Notes: a model not told the origin generated them from the letters alone. 58,932 nucleotides of DNA from Xenorhabdus lircayensis (GCF_016306625.1 NZ_JACOII010000016.1:1119-60050); one strand, 5' to 3'. Positions 8,788 through 19,850 are shown, numbered from the stretch's first letter. Translations and numbers: made by a program.

Positions 8788-9555
8788 ATGTGTGAATTAC
8801 TTGGTATGAGTGCCAATGTGCCAACAGATATCGTTTTCAGTCTGAGTGGACTAATTCAGCGTGGTGGGTATAGCGGCCCTCACAAGGATGGTTGGGGGAT
8901 TACCTTTTATGAAGGATTGGGGTACAGGACTTTTAAAGATCACCAATCCAGTTATTATTCACCTGTGGCTCAATTCGTGCAGGGCTGCCCGATCAAATCA
9001 GAAGTGATTGTGGCTCATATCCGTCAGGCAAACCGAGGTAATGTTTCTCTGGCAAATACCCATCCATTTACCCGTGAACTATGGGGAAAATATTGGACTT
9101 ATGCCCACAATGGGCAATTGAAGGGGTATCGTAGCCTGAGAACGGGGAGTTACCGTCCGGTCGGTGAGACAGACAGTGAATGGGCATTTTGCTGGATATT
9201 GAATCAATTATCCCTGAAATATTCTAAGCGTCCTTCCAACTGGTCTGCGGTATTTAAGTTTATTGCATCTCTGGCCGACGAGCTGAGGAAGAAAGGCGTT
9301 TTCAATATGCTGTTGTCGGATGGGCAGTTTGTCATGGCCTATTGTTCGACTCAATTGCATTGGATCACTCGTCGCGCTCCTTTCGGCAGAGCTAAATTAC
9401 TTGATCAAGATGTTGAAATTGATTTTCATCAGCATACCCGGCCAGAGGATGTAGTATCAGTGATTGCCACTCAACCTTTAACCGGAAATGAAACTTGGCA
9501 TCGTATTGAATCAGGTGATTATGCGCTATTTCATTTTGGTGAAAAAATAGTTTGA
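8788..9555 (+). CDS. yafJ: Class II glutamine amidotransferase YafJ
   Basis: This 255-residue protein has the N-terminal-nucleophile glutaminase fold, with Cys2 exposed after methionine removal (MCELLGMSANVP), HIRQANRG, and the AHNGQL motif. Partner and product of this YafJ-type enzyme are not established. It stands in the E. coli order fadE-gmhA-yafJ-yafK. Its last 30 bases overlap the convergent yafK. Confidence 0.92.
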   Translation: MCELLGMSANVPTDIVFSLSGLIQRGGYSGPHKDGWGITFYEGLGYRTFKDHQSSYYSPVAQFVQGCPIKSEVIVAHIRQANRGNVSLANTHPFTRELWGKYWTYAHNGQLKGYRSLRTGSYRPVGETDSEWAFCWILNQLSLKYSKRPSNWSAVFKFIASLADELRKKGVFNMLLSDGQFVMAYCSTQLHWITRRAPFGRAKLLDQDVEIDFHQHTRPEDVVSVIATQPLTGNETWHRIESGDYALFHFGEKIV

Positions 9556-10365
9556 TTCAGTATTCCAAAATGATGATGGATTTTCAGGTTTAGCATTAAC
9601 AACATATTGCCCGCCTATTACGCTGACAGTGGCCGGTATACCATTCTTGGCGAAATACTCATAGGCGGGCTGTAATTGTTTCCAAAACAAGTAATTGTCG
9701 TTATTTTTATGCCGCTTCATATTTTGTAGCGTCATCTTGAAGGGATAAATATTGATCTTGATTTCATGTTGTCCATAATAAAGTGCACTCTCCGCGTACC
9801 GATATATTTCATCCATATAGCGATTGGTCATGGCGTAACAGCCAATGGATTTACATTCACCATGAATCATTAAATTATTGCCAGAATAACCTTTGGATTT
9901 ATCAAATTCATTGGGAAAGCCTAGATTAATGGCTCGATGATAGCGGCTATGTGGCTTTAACTGTTTAAGGCTAACATGATAAAACCCTTCGGGGCTTTTG
10001 AAATCGCCGATCAGTGTTTTGGGACCAAGCCCACCAGAGTAATTACAGATTGGGTAGCTTTGGATTAATTGATAACGACCAGCGCTGTCTTTTGTATAAA
10101 GTTCAAGAAGTTTTTCTTCTTTAAATATTTGAATGAAAATCTCGGTGCCAATGCGTTTCAATGCTTGTCTTTCGGTCAATAGCTTAGGCCACGATAAAGT
10201 GCCTTGTGTGGTGGCGGGTTGAGGTATGGAAGGCGGTTTTATGGGAAATTGTGTTATGGAAAATTGTGTTATGGAAGATGATGCCATAATAGCTTGTGCC
10301 ATGGCAGAAAGGGGTACATGCAATAGCAATAGGCCCACCGAAAGATAAGAAACCGTTTTTTTCAT
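9526..10365 (-). CDS. yafK: YkuD-domain L,D-transpeptidase-family protein (YafK/DpaA)
   Basis: This 279-residue exported protein has a signal peptide ending near AMAQ (residue 24), then a Ser/Pro/Thr/Gln-rich linker with a duplicated SITQF pentamer (residues 31-40). The YkuD catalytic domain follows, with HGECKSIGCYAMT containing H168 and catalytic C176. E. coli YafK (DpaA) releases Braun lipoprotein from peptidoglycan, and the same role is likely here. It is longer than the E. coli protein because of the linker. The stop codon is TAG, with TGA four codons later. Confidence 0.9.
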   Translation of the reverse strand: MKKTVSYLSVGLLLLHVPLSAMAQAIMASSSITQFSITQFPIKPPSIPQPATTQGTLSWPKLLTERQALKRIGTEIFIQIFKEEKLLELYTKDSAGRYQLIQSYPICNYSGGLGPKTLIGDFKSPEGFYHVSLKQLKPHSRYHRAINLGFPNEFDKSKGYSGNNLMIHGECKSIGCYAMTNRYMDEIYRYAESALYYGQHEIKINIYPFKMTLQNMKRHKNNDNYLFWKQLQPAYEYFAKNGIPATVSVIGGQYVVNAKPENPSSFWNTESNYFFTKMK

Positions 10366-10797
10366 AACATGACCGTGTAAAAGGTAACAAATTGATGAAA
10401 TATCGAGGTTAGGATTGCAATACTTTGGCGAAATGTTGAGTAAAAGATAGCAGTGATACCCAGCCTCTGTGAAGTTACTTTTTGGTTAAAAATTACTCCG
10501 CTGTAGGGAAAAGTGAGGGTAACATTCGTCTTTCCCGAGTAGTTGACGGTTCAGCAGATAAATTATTCCTATTTGCTTGAGCTAAGTCACTCGATTAATC
10601 AGACAGCCTGTGGGGGGAGATGTTAGAATTACCGCCGGCGAAAATTAAGAGAAAATTGTAACGATTATCGGAGTGAATAACTTGAGACATATGTCGCTCA
10701 AGGTGTTTTTTATTACTGAAGTCGCTACGTTACCCCAAGAGAATACTGCAGGGTAATTTGTAGCATATGATTTAACTGATAAACTTGTGCAAATCTT
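10366..10797. other. 432-bp leader region upstream of nqrA
   Basis: No convincing gene lies here. It should hold the yafK promoter and the nqr promoter. A 6-bp hairpin, CTTGAG with CTCAAG, at about 10682-10703 is followed by GTGTTTTTT and could act as a terminator or attenuator before nqrA. The nqrA start at 10798 has no clear Shine-Dalgarno sequence. Confidence 0.5.
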
Positions 10798-12141
10798 ATG
10801 ATTAAAATTAAAAAAGGACTCAACCTCCCGATAGCAGGAGCGCCTGCCCAAGTTATAGAAGATGGTCCGACGATTCGCCATGTCGCTTTATTGGGCGAAG
10901 AATATGTCGGAATGCGTCCTTCTATGCTGGTTAAGGAAGGTGAGCATGTTAAAAAAGGGCAAATTCTTTTTGAAGATAAGAAGAATCCAGGGGTTGTTTT
11001 CACTAGTCCCGCAAGCGGGAAAGTTGTAACCATTGGGCGTGGTGAACGTCGTGTTCTGCAATCTGTTGTGATTGAAATAAGTGGTGATGAGAAAGTGTCG
11101 TTTGATCGTTATGATCGGGCGGAACTTGCTAGTGTGAGCCGTGAACAAGTAGAAAAAAATCTGCTTGCATCGGGGTTGTGGACAGCATTGCGTACGCGAC
11201 CTTTCAGCCGTTCTCCTGTTCCCGGTTCCACACCAAAGGCAATCTTCGTCACGGCAATGGATACTCAACCATTGGCTGCTGACCCATTGGTCGTTATCGC
11301 GACACAGGAAGAGGCTTTTGTTGATGGCCTGAATATTCTGTCAAAATTGACAGATGGAAAAGTCCACGTCTGTCATGGCGCTGGAAATATTCCACCCGCA
11401 GGAAATAACGCCCAAATCACATATAACCAATTTGTTGGCTCACATCCAGCAGGTCTGGTTGGTACCCATATCCATTTCATTGAGCCTGTCAGCGCCCAAA
11501 AAACTGTATGGCATCTGGGCTATCAGGATGTCATTGCGATCGGTAAGCTATTTACTACTGGTGAGCTTTACACTGATCGCGTGGTATCTCTGGCGGGGCC
11601 GCAGGTTAAATCACCACGTTTGGTGCGCACCCAATTGGGCGCTGATTTGCTGGAGTTGACGCAAGATCAGTTAAAAGAGGGTGAAAACCGCATTGTTTCT
11701 GGTTCTGTACTGTGTGGTACAAAATCAGATGACGTTTGTCATTATCTTGGTCGTTTCCATACTTTGGTTTCTGTTCTTGCTGAAGGTCGAGAAAAAGAGC
11801 TGTTCGGTTGGATTGCACCAGGGGCTGATAAGTTCTCCATTACCCGTACCACTATTGGTCACTTCCTAAAAAATAAGCGCTTTGCTTTCTCAACCACGAC
11901 AAATGGTGGAGAACGCTCCATGGTGCCAATTGGCAATTACGAGCGTGTGATGCCATTGGATATTATGGCAACGCACCTGCTGCGCGATTTGCTTGCAGGC
12001 GATACCGACGGTTCTCAGTCATTGGGTTGTCTGGAGCTGGATGAGGAAGATTTGGCACTGTGTACCTATGTTTGCCCCGGCAAATATGAGTATGGTCCGG
12101 TACTGCGTGATGTACTGACTAAGATTGAGCTGGAAGGGTAA
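10798..12141 (+). CDS. nqrA: Na+-translocating NADH:quinone reductase subunit A
   Basis: NqrA (447 residues) is the peripheral cytoplasmic subunit of the Na+-NQR complex, which oxidises NADH, reduces ubiquinone and pumps Na+. It begins [16 protein letters not shown] and has [17 protein letters not shown], both typical of NqrA. It has no membrane segment. It is first in a seven- to eight-gene operon, with nqrB starting 3 nt after its stop. Confidence 0.95.
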   Translation: MIKIKKGLNLPIAGAPAQVIEDGPTIRHVALLGEEYVGMRPSMLVKEGEHVKKGQILFEDKKNPGVVFTSPASGKVVTIGRGERRVLQSVVIEISGDEKVSFDRYDRAELASVSREQVEKNLLASGLWTALRTRPFSRSPVPGSTPKAIFVTAMDTQPLAADPLVVIATQEEAFVDGLNILSKLTDGKVHVCHGAGNIPPAGNNAQITYNQFVGSHPAGLVGTHIHFIEPVSAQKTVWHLGYQDVIAIGKLFTTGELYTDRVVSLAGPQVKSPRLVRTQLGADLLELTQDQLKEGENRIVSGSVLCGTKSDDVCHYLGRFHTLVSVLAEGREKELFGWIAPGADKFSITRTTIGHFLKNKRFAFSTTTNGGERSMVPIGNYERVMPLDIMATHLLRDLLAGDTDGSQSLGCLELDEEDLALCTYVCPGKYEYGPVLRDVLTKIELEG

Positions 12142-12144
12142 TTC

Positions 12145-13383
12145 ATGGGCCTGAAAAATTTATTTGAAAAAGTAGAACACCACTTTGAGGCCGGTGGCAA
12201 ACTGGAAAAGTATTATCCTCTCTATGAGGCAGTGAGCACCGTTTTCTACACTCCGGGTACAGTGACAAAAGGGCGTGCCCACGTCCGTGATGCCATCGAT
12301 CTCAAACGAATGATGATTCTGGTATGGCTATCTGTTTTTCCGGCAATGTTCTGGGGAATGTACAACGTCGGTAATCAGTCGATTCCAGCCCTGGCCCATT
12401 TATACAGCGGAGAGGCCTTACAGCAGGTTCTGGCTTCTGATTGGCATTACGTACTTGCCCAGTATATTGGTGCATCATTGACACCAGATGCAGGCTGGGC
12501 CAGCAAGATGTTGCTGGGGGCGACTTATTTTCTGCCAATTTATGCCGTTGTTTTTGTGGTTGGTGGTTTCTGGGAAGTCCTGTTTGCCATTATCCGTAAA
12601 CACGAAATCAACGAAGGCTTCTTTGTCAGTTCCGTTCTGTTTGCACTGATTGTTCCGCCAACACTGCCATTGTGGCAGGCTGCTGTGGGGATTACTTTCG
12701 GGGTCGTGGTTGCGAAAGAAATCTTCGGTGGTACTGGTCGTAACTTCCTTAACCCAGCACTGGCTGGTCGTGCTTTCCTGTTCTTTGCTTATCCAGCTCA
12801 GATTTCAGGTGATTTGGTTTGGACCGCGGCTGACGGTTTCTCTGGTGCGACCCCTCTGTCTCAGTGGGCAACCGCGGGTAGCCACGGCTTGGTAAATACT
12901 ATCACTGGGCAGCCAGTTACATGGATGGACGCTTTTATTGGTAACATTCCTGGCTCAATTGGTGAAGTATCCACTCTGATGATTTTCATCGGTGGTGCCA
13001 TCATTCTGTTTGCCCGCATCGCTTCATGGCGCATTGTTGCTGGTGTGATGATCGGTATGATTGCGGTGTCTTCCCTGTTTAACGTGATTGGTTCCAGCAC
13101 TAACCCAATGTTCGCTATGGAGTGGTACTGGCATATGGTTCTGGGTGGCTTCGCTTTCGGTATGATCTTTATGGCTACTGACCCGGTGTCCGCTGCATTT
13201 ACGGATAAAGGGAAATGGGCATACGGCATTCTGATTGGTGCCATGTGTATTCTGATCAGGGTGGTAAACCCAGCTTACCCAGAAGGGATGATGTTGGCGA
13301 TTCTGTTCGCTAACCTGTTCGCGCCACTATTCGATTATCTGGTCGTGCAAGCCAATATTAAGCGGAGAAAAGCCCGTGGCTAA
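12145..13383 (+). CDS. nqrB: Na+-NQR subunit B
   Basis: NqrB (412 residues) is a membrane subunit with about ten transmembrane helices. It carries covalent FMN on the threonine of DGFSGATPL, which is T236 here, as in Vibrio cholerae. It also binds riboflavin and forms part of the sodium path. It overlaps the start of nqrC by 8 bases, consistent with coupled translation. Confidence 0.95.
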   Translation: MGLKNLFEKVEHHFEAGGKLEKYYPLYEAVSTVFYTPGTVTKGRAHVRDAIDLKRMMILVWLSVFPAMFWGMYNVGNQSIPALAHLYSGEALQQVLASDWHYVLAQYIGASLTPDAGWASKMLLGATYFLPIYAVVFVVGGFWEVLFAIIRKHEINEGFFVSSVLFALIVPPTLPLWQAAVGITFGVVVAKEIFGGTGRNFLNPALAGRAFLFFAYPAQISGDLVWTAADGFSGATPLSQWATAGSHGLVNTITGQPVTWMDAFIGNIPGSIGEVSTLMIFIGGAIILFARIASWRIVAGVMIGMIAVSSLFNVIGSSTNPMFAMEWYWHMVLGGFAFGMIFMATDPVSAAFTDKGKWAYGILIGAMCILIRVVNPAYPEGMMLAILFANLFAPLFDYLVVQANIKRRKARG

Positions 13384-14170
13384 TGAGAAACCGAAAAATA
13401 ATGACAGTATCGGCAGGACATTCCTTGTTGTCTTTGTGCTGTGCCTTGTCTGTTCGATTGTGGTTGCAGGGTCTGCCGTAGGTTTGAAAGCGCAGCAGCA
13501 GGAACAGAAACTGCTGGATAAGCAGCGTAATATTTTGGATGTGGCAGGTTTGCTGAAACCCAACATGACGACTGCGGAAATCAATGAAACCTATATCAGC
13601 CGCATTCAGCCTGAATTGCTTGATTTGAAAACGGCAATGCTGGAAAAAAGCAAGGGTAATTTTGACCTGAATAATGCGCTTCGCAGTGATGAAACCAGCA
13701 TCGCTTTGTCACCAGAGCAGGATCTGGCGAAAATCCGCCGCCGGGCCAATATGGCAGAAATCTATCTGGTCAAGGATGAAAACGGCAAAACCACGGAACT
13801 GGTTCTGCCGATATACGGCTCAGGTCTGTGGTCAGTGATGTATGCCTTCATTTCCATTGATGTAGATGGCGTAACATCTCGCGGCATTACTTACTACTCT
13901 CATGGTGAAACCCCAGGCTTGGGGGGGGAAGTTGATAACCCACAATGGCGCAAACAGTGGGTAGGCAAGAAACTCTATAACCCGCAAGGTGCCCCAGCGC
14001 TTAAAGTCGTTCGTGGCGGAGCTGGTGACAACCCTTATGGTGTAGATGGCCTATCCGGAGCGACCCTGACTTCCAACGGTGTTCAGCATATGTTTGATTT
14101 CTGGCTGGGTGATAACGGTTTTGGCCCATTCCTGAAAAAAGTACGTGAGGGAGCCTTGAAAGATGGCTGA
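13376..14170 (+). CDS. nqrC: Na+-NQR subunit C
   Basis: NqrC (264 residues) has one N-terminal membrane helix (about residues 12-35) and a periplasmic FMN-binding domain. The flavin threonine lies in [11 protein letters not shown] near residue 230, the type of site modified by ApbE, encoded downstream. Its end overlaps nqrD by 8 bases. Confidence 0.95.
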   Translation: MANEKPKNNDSIGRTFLVVFVLCLVCSIVVAGSAVGLKAQQQEQKLLDKQRNILDVAGLLKPNMTTAEINETYISRIQPELLDLKTAMLEKSKGNFDLNNALRSDETSIALSPEQDLAKIRRRANMAEIYLVKDENGKTTELVLPIYGSGLWSVMYAFISIDVDGVTSRGITYYSHGETPGLGGEVDNPQWRKQWVGKKLYNPQGAPALKVVRGGAGDNPYGVDGLSGATLTSNGVQHMFDFWLGDNGFGPFLKKVREGALKDG

Positions 14171-14792
14171 TAGTAAAGAGATAAAACGCGTCCTTCTTGG
14201 GCCGCTGTTTGATAATAACCCAATTGCATTGCAGGTTTTGGGGGTTTGTTCAGCGCTGGCTGTTACCACCAAACTGGAAACTGCGCTGGTTATGACCCTT
14301 GCTGTAACACTGGTAACAGCATTTTCTAACTTTTTCATTTCATTGATTCGCAACTACATTCCTGGCAGCGTGCGCATCATTGTGCAGATGGCGATCATTG
14401 CCTCGCTGGTTATCGTGGTAGACCAGATTTTGCGGGCTTATGCCTACGAAATTTCCAAACAGTTATCGGTGTTTGTTGGTCTGATCATCACGAACTGTAT
14501 TGTAATGGGACGTGCAGAAGCCTACGCCATGAAGTCACCGCCAGTTGAAAGTTTCATGGATGGTATCGGTAATGGTTTGGGCTATGGCGTCATTCTATTG
14601 CTGGTTGGTTTCTTGCGTGAGCTGTTTGGTTCAGGGAAATTGTTCGGTATTACGGTGCTGGAATCTGTCAAAAATGGCGGCTGGTACCAGCCAAATGGTC
14701 TGTTCCTGCTGGCGCCGAGTGCATTCTTCATTATTGGTATGCTGATTTGGGGTCTGCGGACTCTGAAACCTGCGCAGGTTGAGAAGGAGTAA
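14163..14792 (+). CDS. nqrD: Na+-NQR subunit D
   Basis: NqrD (209 residues) is a six-helix membrane subunit that pairs in inverted orientation with NqrE. Cysteines C29 (VLGVCS) and C112 (IITNCIVMG) are at the positions known to ligate the intramembrane iron-sulfur centre. It lies between nqrC (overlapping) and nqrE (8-nt gap). Confidence 0.95.
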   Translation: MADSKEIKRVLLGPLFDNNPIALQVLGVCSALAVTTKLETALVMTLAVTLVTAFSNFFISLIRNYIPGSVRIIVQMAIIASLVIVVDQILRAYAYEISKQLSVFVGLIITNCIVMGRAEAYAMKSPPVESFMDGIGNGLGYGVILLLVGFLRELFGSGKLFGITVLESVKNGGWYQPNGLFLLAPSAFFIIGMLIWGLRTLKPAQVEKE

Positions 14793-14800
14793 CAAACAAA

Positions 14801-15397
14801 ATGGAACATTATATTAGTTTGTTTGTCCGCGCAGTTTTTATCGAGAATATGGCGTTATCTTTCTTTCTCGGTATGTGTACGTTTCTGGCGGTATCAAAGA
14901 ACGTGAAGACGGCTTTTGGCCTGGGTATTGCTGTAACTGTCGTGTTGGGAATTTCCGTTCCTGCCAATAATCTTGTCTACAATCTGGTACTCCGTGATGG
15001 CGCCTTGATGGATGGGGTTGACTTAAGCTTCCTGAACTTCATTACCTTTATCGGGGTGATTGCTGCACTGGTACAGATCTTGGAAATGATCTTAGACCGT
15101 TATGTTCCGGCACTTTACAACGCGCTGGGGATTTTCCTGCCGTTGATTACGGTGAACTGTGCAATTTTCGGTGGCGTTTCTTTCATGGCACAGCGTGACT
15201 ATAACTTCAGTGAATCCATCGTATACGGTTTCGGTTCAGGCATGGGCTGGATGCTGGCGATTGTGCTGATGGCTGCCATCCGTGAAAAAATGAAATATGC
15301 GGATGTTCCGGCAGGTCTAAAAGGGTTGGGGATCACCTTTGTCACTACCGGTTTGATGGCATTGGGCTTTATGTCCTTCTCCGGTGTGCAGCTCTAA
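14801..15397 (+). CDS. nqrE: Na+-NQR subunit E
   Basis: NqrE (198 residues) is the six-helix partner of NqrD. C26 (FFLGMCTF) and C120 (ITVNCAIFG) complete the iron site between the two subunits. Both cysteines sit in the conserved half-helix regions expected for the family. Confidence 0.95.
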   Translation: MEHYISLFVRAVFIENMALSFFLGMCTFLAVSKNVKTAFGLGIAVTVVLGISVPANNLVYNLVLRDGALMDGVDLSFLNFITFIGVIAALVQILEMILDRYVPALYNALGIFLPLITVNCAIFGGVSFMAQRDYNFSESIVYGFGSGMGWMLAIVLMAAIREKMKYADVPAGLKGLGITFVTTGLMALGFMSFSGVQL

Positions 15398-15412
15398 AGG
15401 CGAGAAGAATTC

Positions 15413-16639
15413 ATGGATATAATCATTCTAGGCGTAGTAATGTTTACCCTGATTGTGTTGGTGCTGACGGCAATGATTTTGTTCGCAAAATCTAAGTTAG
15501 TAAACACAGGGGATATTAAAGTTGAAGTCAATGGCGATGAAGATAAAAGTTTCTCTGCTCCCGCCGGTGACAAATTGTTGAACATGCTTTCCAATCAGGG
15601 AATCTTCGTTTCCTCTGCTTGTGGTGGCGGTGGCTCTTGTGGTCAGTGCCGTGTGAAAATCAAAGACGGTGGCGGTGATATCCTGCCAACTGAGCTTTCC
15701 CACATTAATAAGCGTGAAGCAAAAGAAGGCTGCCGTTTGGCATGTCAGGTCAACGTTAAACAAGACCTGAAAATCGAATTGCCAGAAGAAATCTTTGGCG
15801 TTAAGAAGTGGGAATGTGAAGTTATCTCCAACGATAACAAAGCAACTTTCATTAAAGAATTGAAGCTAAAAATTCCTGATGGGGAAGTGGTGCCATTCCG
15901 TGCAGGTGGTTACATTCAGATTGAATGCCCTCCACACGTTGCCCGTTATTCTGACTATGACGTACCAGGGGAATACCGTGAAGATTGGGATAAATTCAAT
16001 CTGTTCCGTTATGTCTCTGAAGTCAATGAACCGACTGTTCGTGCGTACTCAATGGCAAACTATCCGGACGAGCGTGGCATCATCATGCTGAACGTGCGTA
16101 TTGCAACGCCACCACCAAGAAACCCAGATGTTGTGCCGGGTATCATGTCCTCTTACATTTGGTCGTTAAAAGCGGGTGATAAGGTGACAATTTCTGGCCC
16201 ATTCGGTGAATTTTTCGCGAAAGACACTGATGCAGAAATGATCTTCATTGGTGGTGGTGCAGGTATGGCACCAATGCGTTCTCACATCTTCGATCAGCTC
16301 AAACGTTTAAGCTCTAAACGTAAGATCACCTTCTGGTACGGTGCACGTTCTAAGCGTGAAATGTTCTATACCGAAGATTTTGACCAACTGGCCGCGGAAA
16401 ACGAGAACTTCACATGGCATGTCGCACTCTCTGATGCTTTGCCGGCAGATAATTGGGATGGTTACACAGGCTTTATTCATAATGTTCTGTATGAGAACTA
16501 CCTGAAAGATCATCCAGCACCAGAAGACTGTGAATTCTATATGTGTGGGCCTCCGGTTATGAACGCTGCGGTGATTAAGATGTTGAAAGATCTCGGCGTA
16601 GAAGATGAAAACATCATGCTGGATGATTTCGGCGGCTGA
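15413..16639 (+). CDS. nqrF: Na+-NQR subunit F, NADH-oxidising
   Basis: NqrF (408 residues) is the electron entry point. An N-terminal membrane helix (about 4-24) is followed by a ferredoxin-type [2Fe-2S] domain with C70, C76, C79 and C111, an FAD domain (RAYSMANYP) and an NADH domain ([12 protein letters not shown]). The sequence ends with the family-typical DDFGG. A strong hairpin separates it from apbE. Confidence 0.96.
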   Translation: MDIIILGVVMFTLIVLVLTAMILFAKSKLVNTGDIKVEVNGDEDKSFSAPAGDKLLNMLSNQGIFVSSACGGGGSCGQCRVKIKDGGGDILPTELSHINKREAKEGCRLACQVNVKQDLKIELPEEIFGVKKWECEVISNDNKATFIKELKLKIPDGEVVPFRAGGYIQIECPPHVARYSDYDVPGEYREDWDKFNLFRYVSEVNEPTVRAYSMANYPDERGIIMLNVRIATPPPRNPDVVPGIMSSYIWSLKAGDKVTISGPFGEFFAKDTDAEMIFIGGGAGMAPMRSHIFDQLKRLSSKRKITFWYGARSKREMFYTEDFDQLAAENENFTWHVALSDALPADNWDGYTGFIHNVLYENYLKDHPAPEDCEFYMCGPPVMNAAVIKMLKDLGVEDENIMLDDFGG

Positions 16640-16669
16640 TGGGTATAGTAATATTTTGATTTAACGACA

Positions 16670-16692
16670 AGCGCCCACATACAGTGGGCGCT
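16670..16692 (+). other. Perfect 9-bp hairpin between nqrF and apbE
   Basis: AGCGCCCAC pairs with GTGGGCGCT around loop ATACA. No U-tract follows, so it is more likely an mRNA-stabilising or processing structure than a terminator. It may set the ratio of complex subunits to maturation factors. Confidence 0.6.
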
Positions 16693-16734
16693 GACGATTC
16701 AGAAAGAGCCAAAATGAGTCAGAAAGAGTAAGTT

Positions 16735-17763
16735 ATGATGAGTAAAAAAATTATCAATTGGGGGGTATTGTTGTTGGCGGTTGTACTGCTGGCTGCATGT
16801 GGTGGCCCCGAACAGCAAAACCTGAATGGGCAGACGATGGGGACTTATTACTCCGTTAAATATGTTGCTGATTCATCTGCACCAACTCCAGAAAACCTGC
16901 AAAAAGAGATTGATCGGCTGCTGGAAGAAGTGAACGACCAGATGTCCACTTACCGGCCAAATTCTGAATTGAGTCGTTTTAATCAAAGCCGTGAAGTGAA
17001 TAAACCTTTTCCGGTATCTGCCGCTACGGCGAAAGTCGTCAAGGAAGCGATCCGAATCAATAAGCTGACAGAAGGGGAACTGGATATCACTGTTGGCCCA
17101 TTGGTGAATTTGTGGGGATTCGGGCCGGAAGGGCGAATTACTAAAGCGCCGACGGATGAAGAGTTAACCACTCGCCGTGCTTGGACGGGTATCGATAACT
17201 TGTCTGTTGAAGGCAATAATCTGATTAAATCCATCCCTGAACTTTATGTTGACCTCTCTTCCATTGCCAAAGGTTATGGTGTTGATGTTGTCGCAGAGTA
17301 TCTGGAATCGCGCAACATCAAAAATTACATGGTTGATATTGGCGGTGAAGTTCGCACATTGGGTAACAATGGCAAAGGAAATCCGTGGCGGATAGCGATT
17401 GAAAAACCATCGGATACTGGCTTGGCACAGAGTGCTCAGGAGATCATTGAGCCGGGCAATATGTCTGTGGCAACGTCGGGTGATTACCGCAATTATTTCG
17501 AACAAAATGGTGTACGTTATTCTCATACTATTAACCCTAAGACAGGCAAGCCGATCAGTCATAATTTGGTTTCCATTACGGTGATAGCACCGACGTGCAT
17601 GAGTGCGGATGGTTTCTCTACAGGGCTGGATGTATTGGGACCGGAGAAAGGAATGGAAGTCGCTGAGAAGCTGAATATTCCTGTCTTTATGATTGTAAAA
17701 ACGAAAGATGGTTTTGAAGAGCGTTATAGTACAGCCTTTAAGCCATTCTTACAGAAGAAATAA
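16735..17763 (+). CDS. apbE: FAD:protein FMN transferase ApbE
   Basis: This 342-residue lipoprotein has lipobox LLAAC near residue 21 and is anchored on the periplasmic side. It transfers FMN from FAD to threonine in flavoproteins, here most likely NqrB and NqrC. Family motifs include MGTYYSVKY, DLSSIAKGYGVD, DIGGEVR and YSHTINPKTG. ATG codons at 16735 and 16738 are both possible starts, with AAAGAG upstream. It belongs functionally to the nqr operon. Confidence 0.95.
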   Translation: MMSKKIINWGVLLLAVVLLAACGGPEQQNLNGQTMGTYYSVKYVADSSAPTPENLQKEIDRLLEEVNDQMSTYRPNSELSRFNQSREVNKPFPVSAATAKVVKEAIRINKLTEGELDITVGPLVNLWGFGPEGRITKAPTDEELTTRRAWTGIDNLSVEGNNLIKSIPELYVDLSSIAKGYGVDVVAEYLESRNIKNYMVDIGGEVRTLGNNGKGNPWRIAIEKPSDTGLAQSAQEIIEPGNMSVATSGDYRNYFEQNGVRYSHTINPKTGKPISHNLVSITVIAPTCMSADGFSTGLDVLGPEKGMEVAEKLNIPVFMIVKTKDGFEERYSTAFKPFLQKK

Positions 17764-17777
17764 GAGAGAAAGAAGTT

Positions 17778-18002
17778 ATGGAAGTCTTTATTGCTACCTT
17801 TATCTTTTTCCTGTTGGCTTTTGTGGGAATGGCACTGGGTTACATCTTTAAGCGCAAGAGCATTCAGGGAAGCTGTGGCGGTTTAGGCAGCATTGGTGTT
17901 GAAAAAGTGTGTGATTGCCCTGAACCCTGTGATGCCCGTAAAAAGCGTGAGGCAAGGGAAGCAGCTCGTCTTGCCCAGCTGGCGAAAAATCGCATTCTGT
18001 AA
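17778..18002 (+). CDS. nqrM: NqrM, Na+-NQR maturation factor
   Basis: This 74-residue protein has one N-terminal membrane helix (about 4-24) and a cysteine cluster, GSCGGL and CDCPEPCD. NqrM (DUF539) is required to deliver the iron centre held by NqrD/NqrE. It starts 14 nt after apbE and ends the operon. Confidence 0.93.
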   Translation: MEVFIATFIFFLLAFVGMALGYIFKRKSIQGSCGGLGSIGVEKVCDCPEPCDARKKREAREAARLAQLAKNRIL

Positions 18003-18058
18003 TAACAGGTCTGTTATTAAAAAATTAGTAATCAGTTGAGAAATAGTATTTGAGTATA

Positions 18059-18088
18059 ACCCGTTGTTAGAAAAAGCAGCGGGTTTTT
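18059..18088 (+). terminator. Rho-independent terminator of the nqr-apbE-nqrM operon
   Basis: ACCCGTTG (18059-18066) pairs with CAGCGGGT (18077-18084) over 8 bp, including one G-U pair, followed by TTTT. Confidence 0.8.
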
Positions 18089-18261
18089 ACAGAACGAGAA
18101 AACATACAGACATTAGGGCTAACGCATAGTTTGAAATTGTGCGTTGACTTCGGCTGCCAGTGTCGGTTGATTATATCTTTCACTGCCAACAAATAATCCT
18201 CTGATTTTTCTAGGATAATATCGTTTCATACTGTTATGCATGAAAAAGAGACATGGCTAAA

Positions 18262-19128
18262 TTAACGGGAAATTGCTACATTCGCTTTGATATGTTTAAG
18301 GTGAACTACAATCGTAAAGGTAACAACCACTAATAATGACCATGCCCCCCATTTTCCTGCATGAACAACAGACCAAGCGCCTAATTGATGTGGGTATTGC
18401 CAGATCCCAAAGAAAGTCCCGAAGTTTTCCGCCAGCCAAATAAAAAAGCCAATCAGTATAAAAGCAAGTAATAGTGGCATTCTGCATTCTTTATCCAACG
18501 GCGTATAAAAAACAGTACCACGTGCATACAAACCGAAAATAAAAGCAGTTAAGTACCAGCGATAATCATCAATATAATGATGACTAAAGAAGTTGATATA
18601 AATTGCCAGTGCCACCAGTGTTGCCATCCAATACGGTGGGTAATGCTCAATACGTACCTTAAAAAAGCGCCATGACTGTATAATGTAGCTCCCCACGGCC
18701 GCATACATAAAACCTGTAAATAGTGGTACTCCCCAAAGTTTAGTAAACGCGGCATCAGGATATTGCCATGAACTAATCGATGCTGATGTTTTAAATAACT
18801 CCATTATGAAACCGACTAAGTGGAAGACGCCGATCGCTTTCAATTCATCCCATGTTTCGAGTTTTGACCATATCAGTAATGCTTGAAAGGCCACTGCAAA
18901 TACTAATAGCACATCATAACGCGGTATGCCTACGATGCCTTTTGCCGGCACCAAAAATAAAGCCAAAAAAAAGAAACCAGCAAATAAGCACGAGCGTGCA
19001 TTAATCAATCCAAAGAAAAGAAATTCTAAAATAAATCGCTTAATACCCGTGCTGTTATTAGGCTTATGAGCCATTAATAAGTTATCAACTTTACGCAGAA
19101 CATTCAGTTTCTGGCACATACTTTCCAT
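18262..19128 (-). CDS. DUF817 family integral membrane protein
   Basis: This 288-residue protein has about eight predicted membrane helices separated by short loops, and DUF817-type stretches such as KLETWDELKAIGVFHLVGFIME, YPDAAFTKLWGVPLFTGFMY and NFGTFFGIWQYPH (partial motifs). The family has no established function. It stands alone on the minus strand between nqrM and the ECF sigma gene. Confidence 0.8.
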   Translation of the reverse strand: MESMCQKLNVLRKVDNLLMAHKPNNSTGIKRFILEFLFFGLINARSCLFAGFFFLALFLVPAKGIVGIPRYDVLLVFAVAFQALLIWSKLETWDELKAIGVFHLVGFIMELFKTSASISSWQYPDAAFTKLWGVPLFTGFMYAAVGSYIIQSWRFFKVRIEHYPPYWMATLVALAIYINFFSHHYIDDYRWYLTAFIFGLYARGTVFYTPLDKECRMPLLLAFILIGFFIWLAENFGTFFGIWQYPHQLGAWSVVHAGKWGAWSLLVVVTFTIVVHLKHIKANVAISR

Positions 19129-19301
19129 TTACTTAACCTGTTGGTATTATTTTCTGTCAACTCACTACGATAATGTTTATTTCACGCTGCGAATTCTAGC
19201 AGGATTTGAATAACCATTCACCAGCACCCCTCCGGTAAAAGGCCAGCTCTTGGCTGAAAAATAGTCTTTGTAAGGTGATCTGCTGTTGGAACATTGATTT
19301 A

Positions 19302-19817
19302 TTACAGGAGAGAAAGAAGAGAGCACTTCTTATGAGCTTGCTGTAAGTAGCTTTTTACCGAACTCATTGAAACATCAAGGTCTTCCGCCACATCTTTATA
19401 GCGCATCCCTTGCAGTTGTGTCAGCAAAAATGCCTGTCGGGCTTTTGTCGGAAGCTCATCGAGAGTTTTATCTATCCTGTCTAACTGTTCTAACAGCAAA
19501 AACTGATATTCAGAAGAATTTGATGAAATTTTAGGCACTGTACGGACATATTCCAGATAACCGTCCTCAAGTTTTTTCCTGCGGTAGTGATTAGCGATGG
19601 TTCTTCGGGCTATCGTCATCAAAAAGGCTTTTGGCTGGCGGATATCTGCAAGATCCGAAGACTGCATCAGTTTGATAAAGATTTCATGGGTGAGATCTTC
19701 AGCATGGTTCGGAAAGGCACTGTTTTGTCTGACCCAGCAGCATAACCAACGGTGGTGGTCGAAATAGAGTTTATGGGCGATTTCATTGTGCCCAAATGTG
19801 CTTTTTTGCACCGCCAT
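19302..19817 (-). CDS. ECF-type RNA polymerase sigma factor (FecI-like)
   Basis: This 171-residue protein has sigma region 2 (DLTHEIFIKLMQSSD, RQPKAFLMTIARR) and region 4, with a helix-turn-helix near residues 135-160 (MRYKDVAEDLDVSMSSVK). Iron-starvation sigma factors of this type drive TonB-dependent receptor genes. A strong Fur-like box lies just upstream and a receptor gene follows on the same strand at higher coordinates. I see no FecR/HasS-type anti-sigma gene nearby. Confidence 0.88.
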   Translation of the reverse strand: MAVQKSTFGHNEIAHKLYFDHHRWLCCWVRQNSAFPNHAEDLTHEIFIKLMQSSDLADIRQPKAFLMTIARRTIANHYRRKKLEDGYLEYVRTVPKISSNSSEYQFLLLEQLDRIDKTLDELPTKARQAFLLTQLQGMRYKDVAEDLDVSMSSVKSYLQQAHKKCSLLSLL

Positions 19818-19850
19818 GATGATATTACCTAAATGAGGTAGGATAAATAC

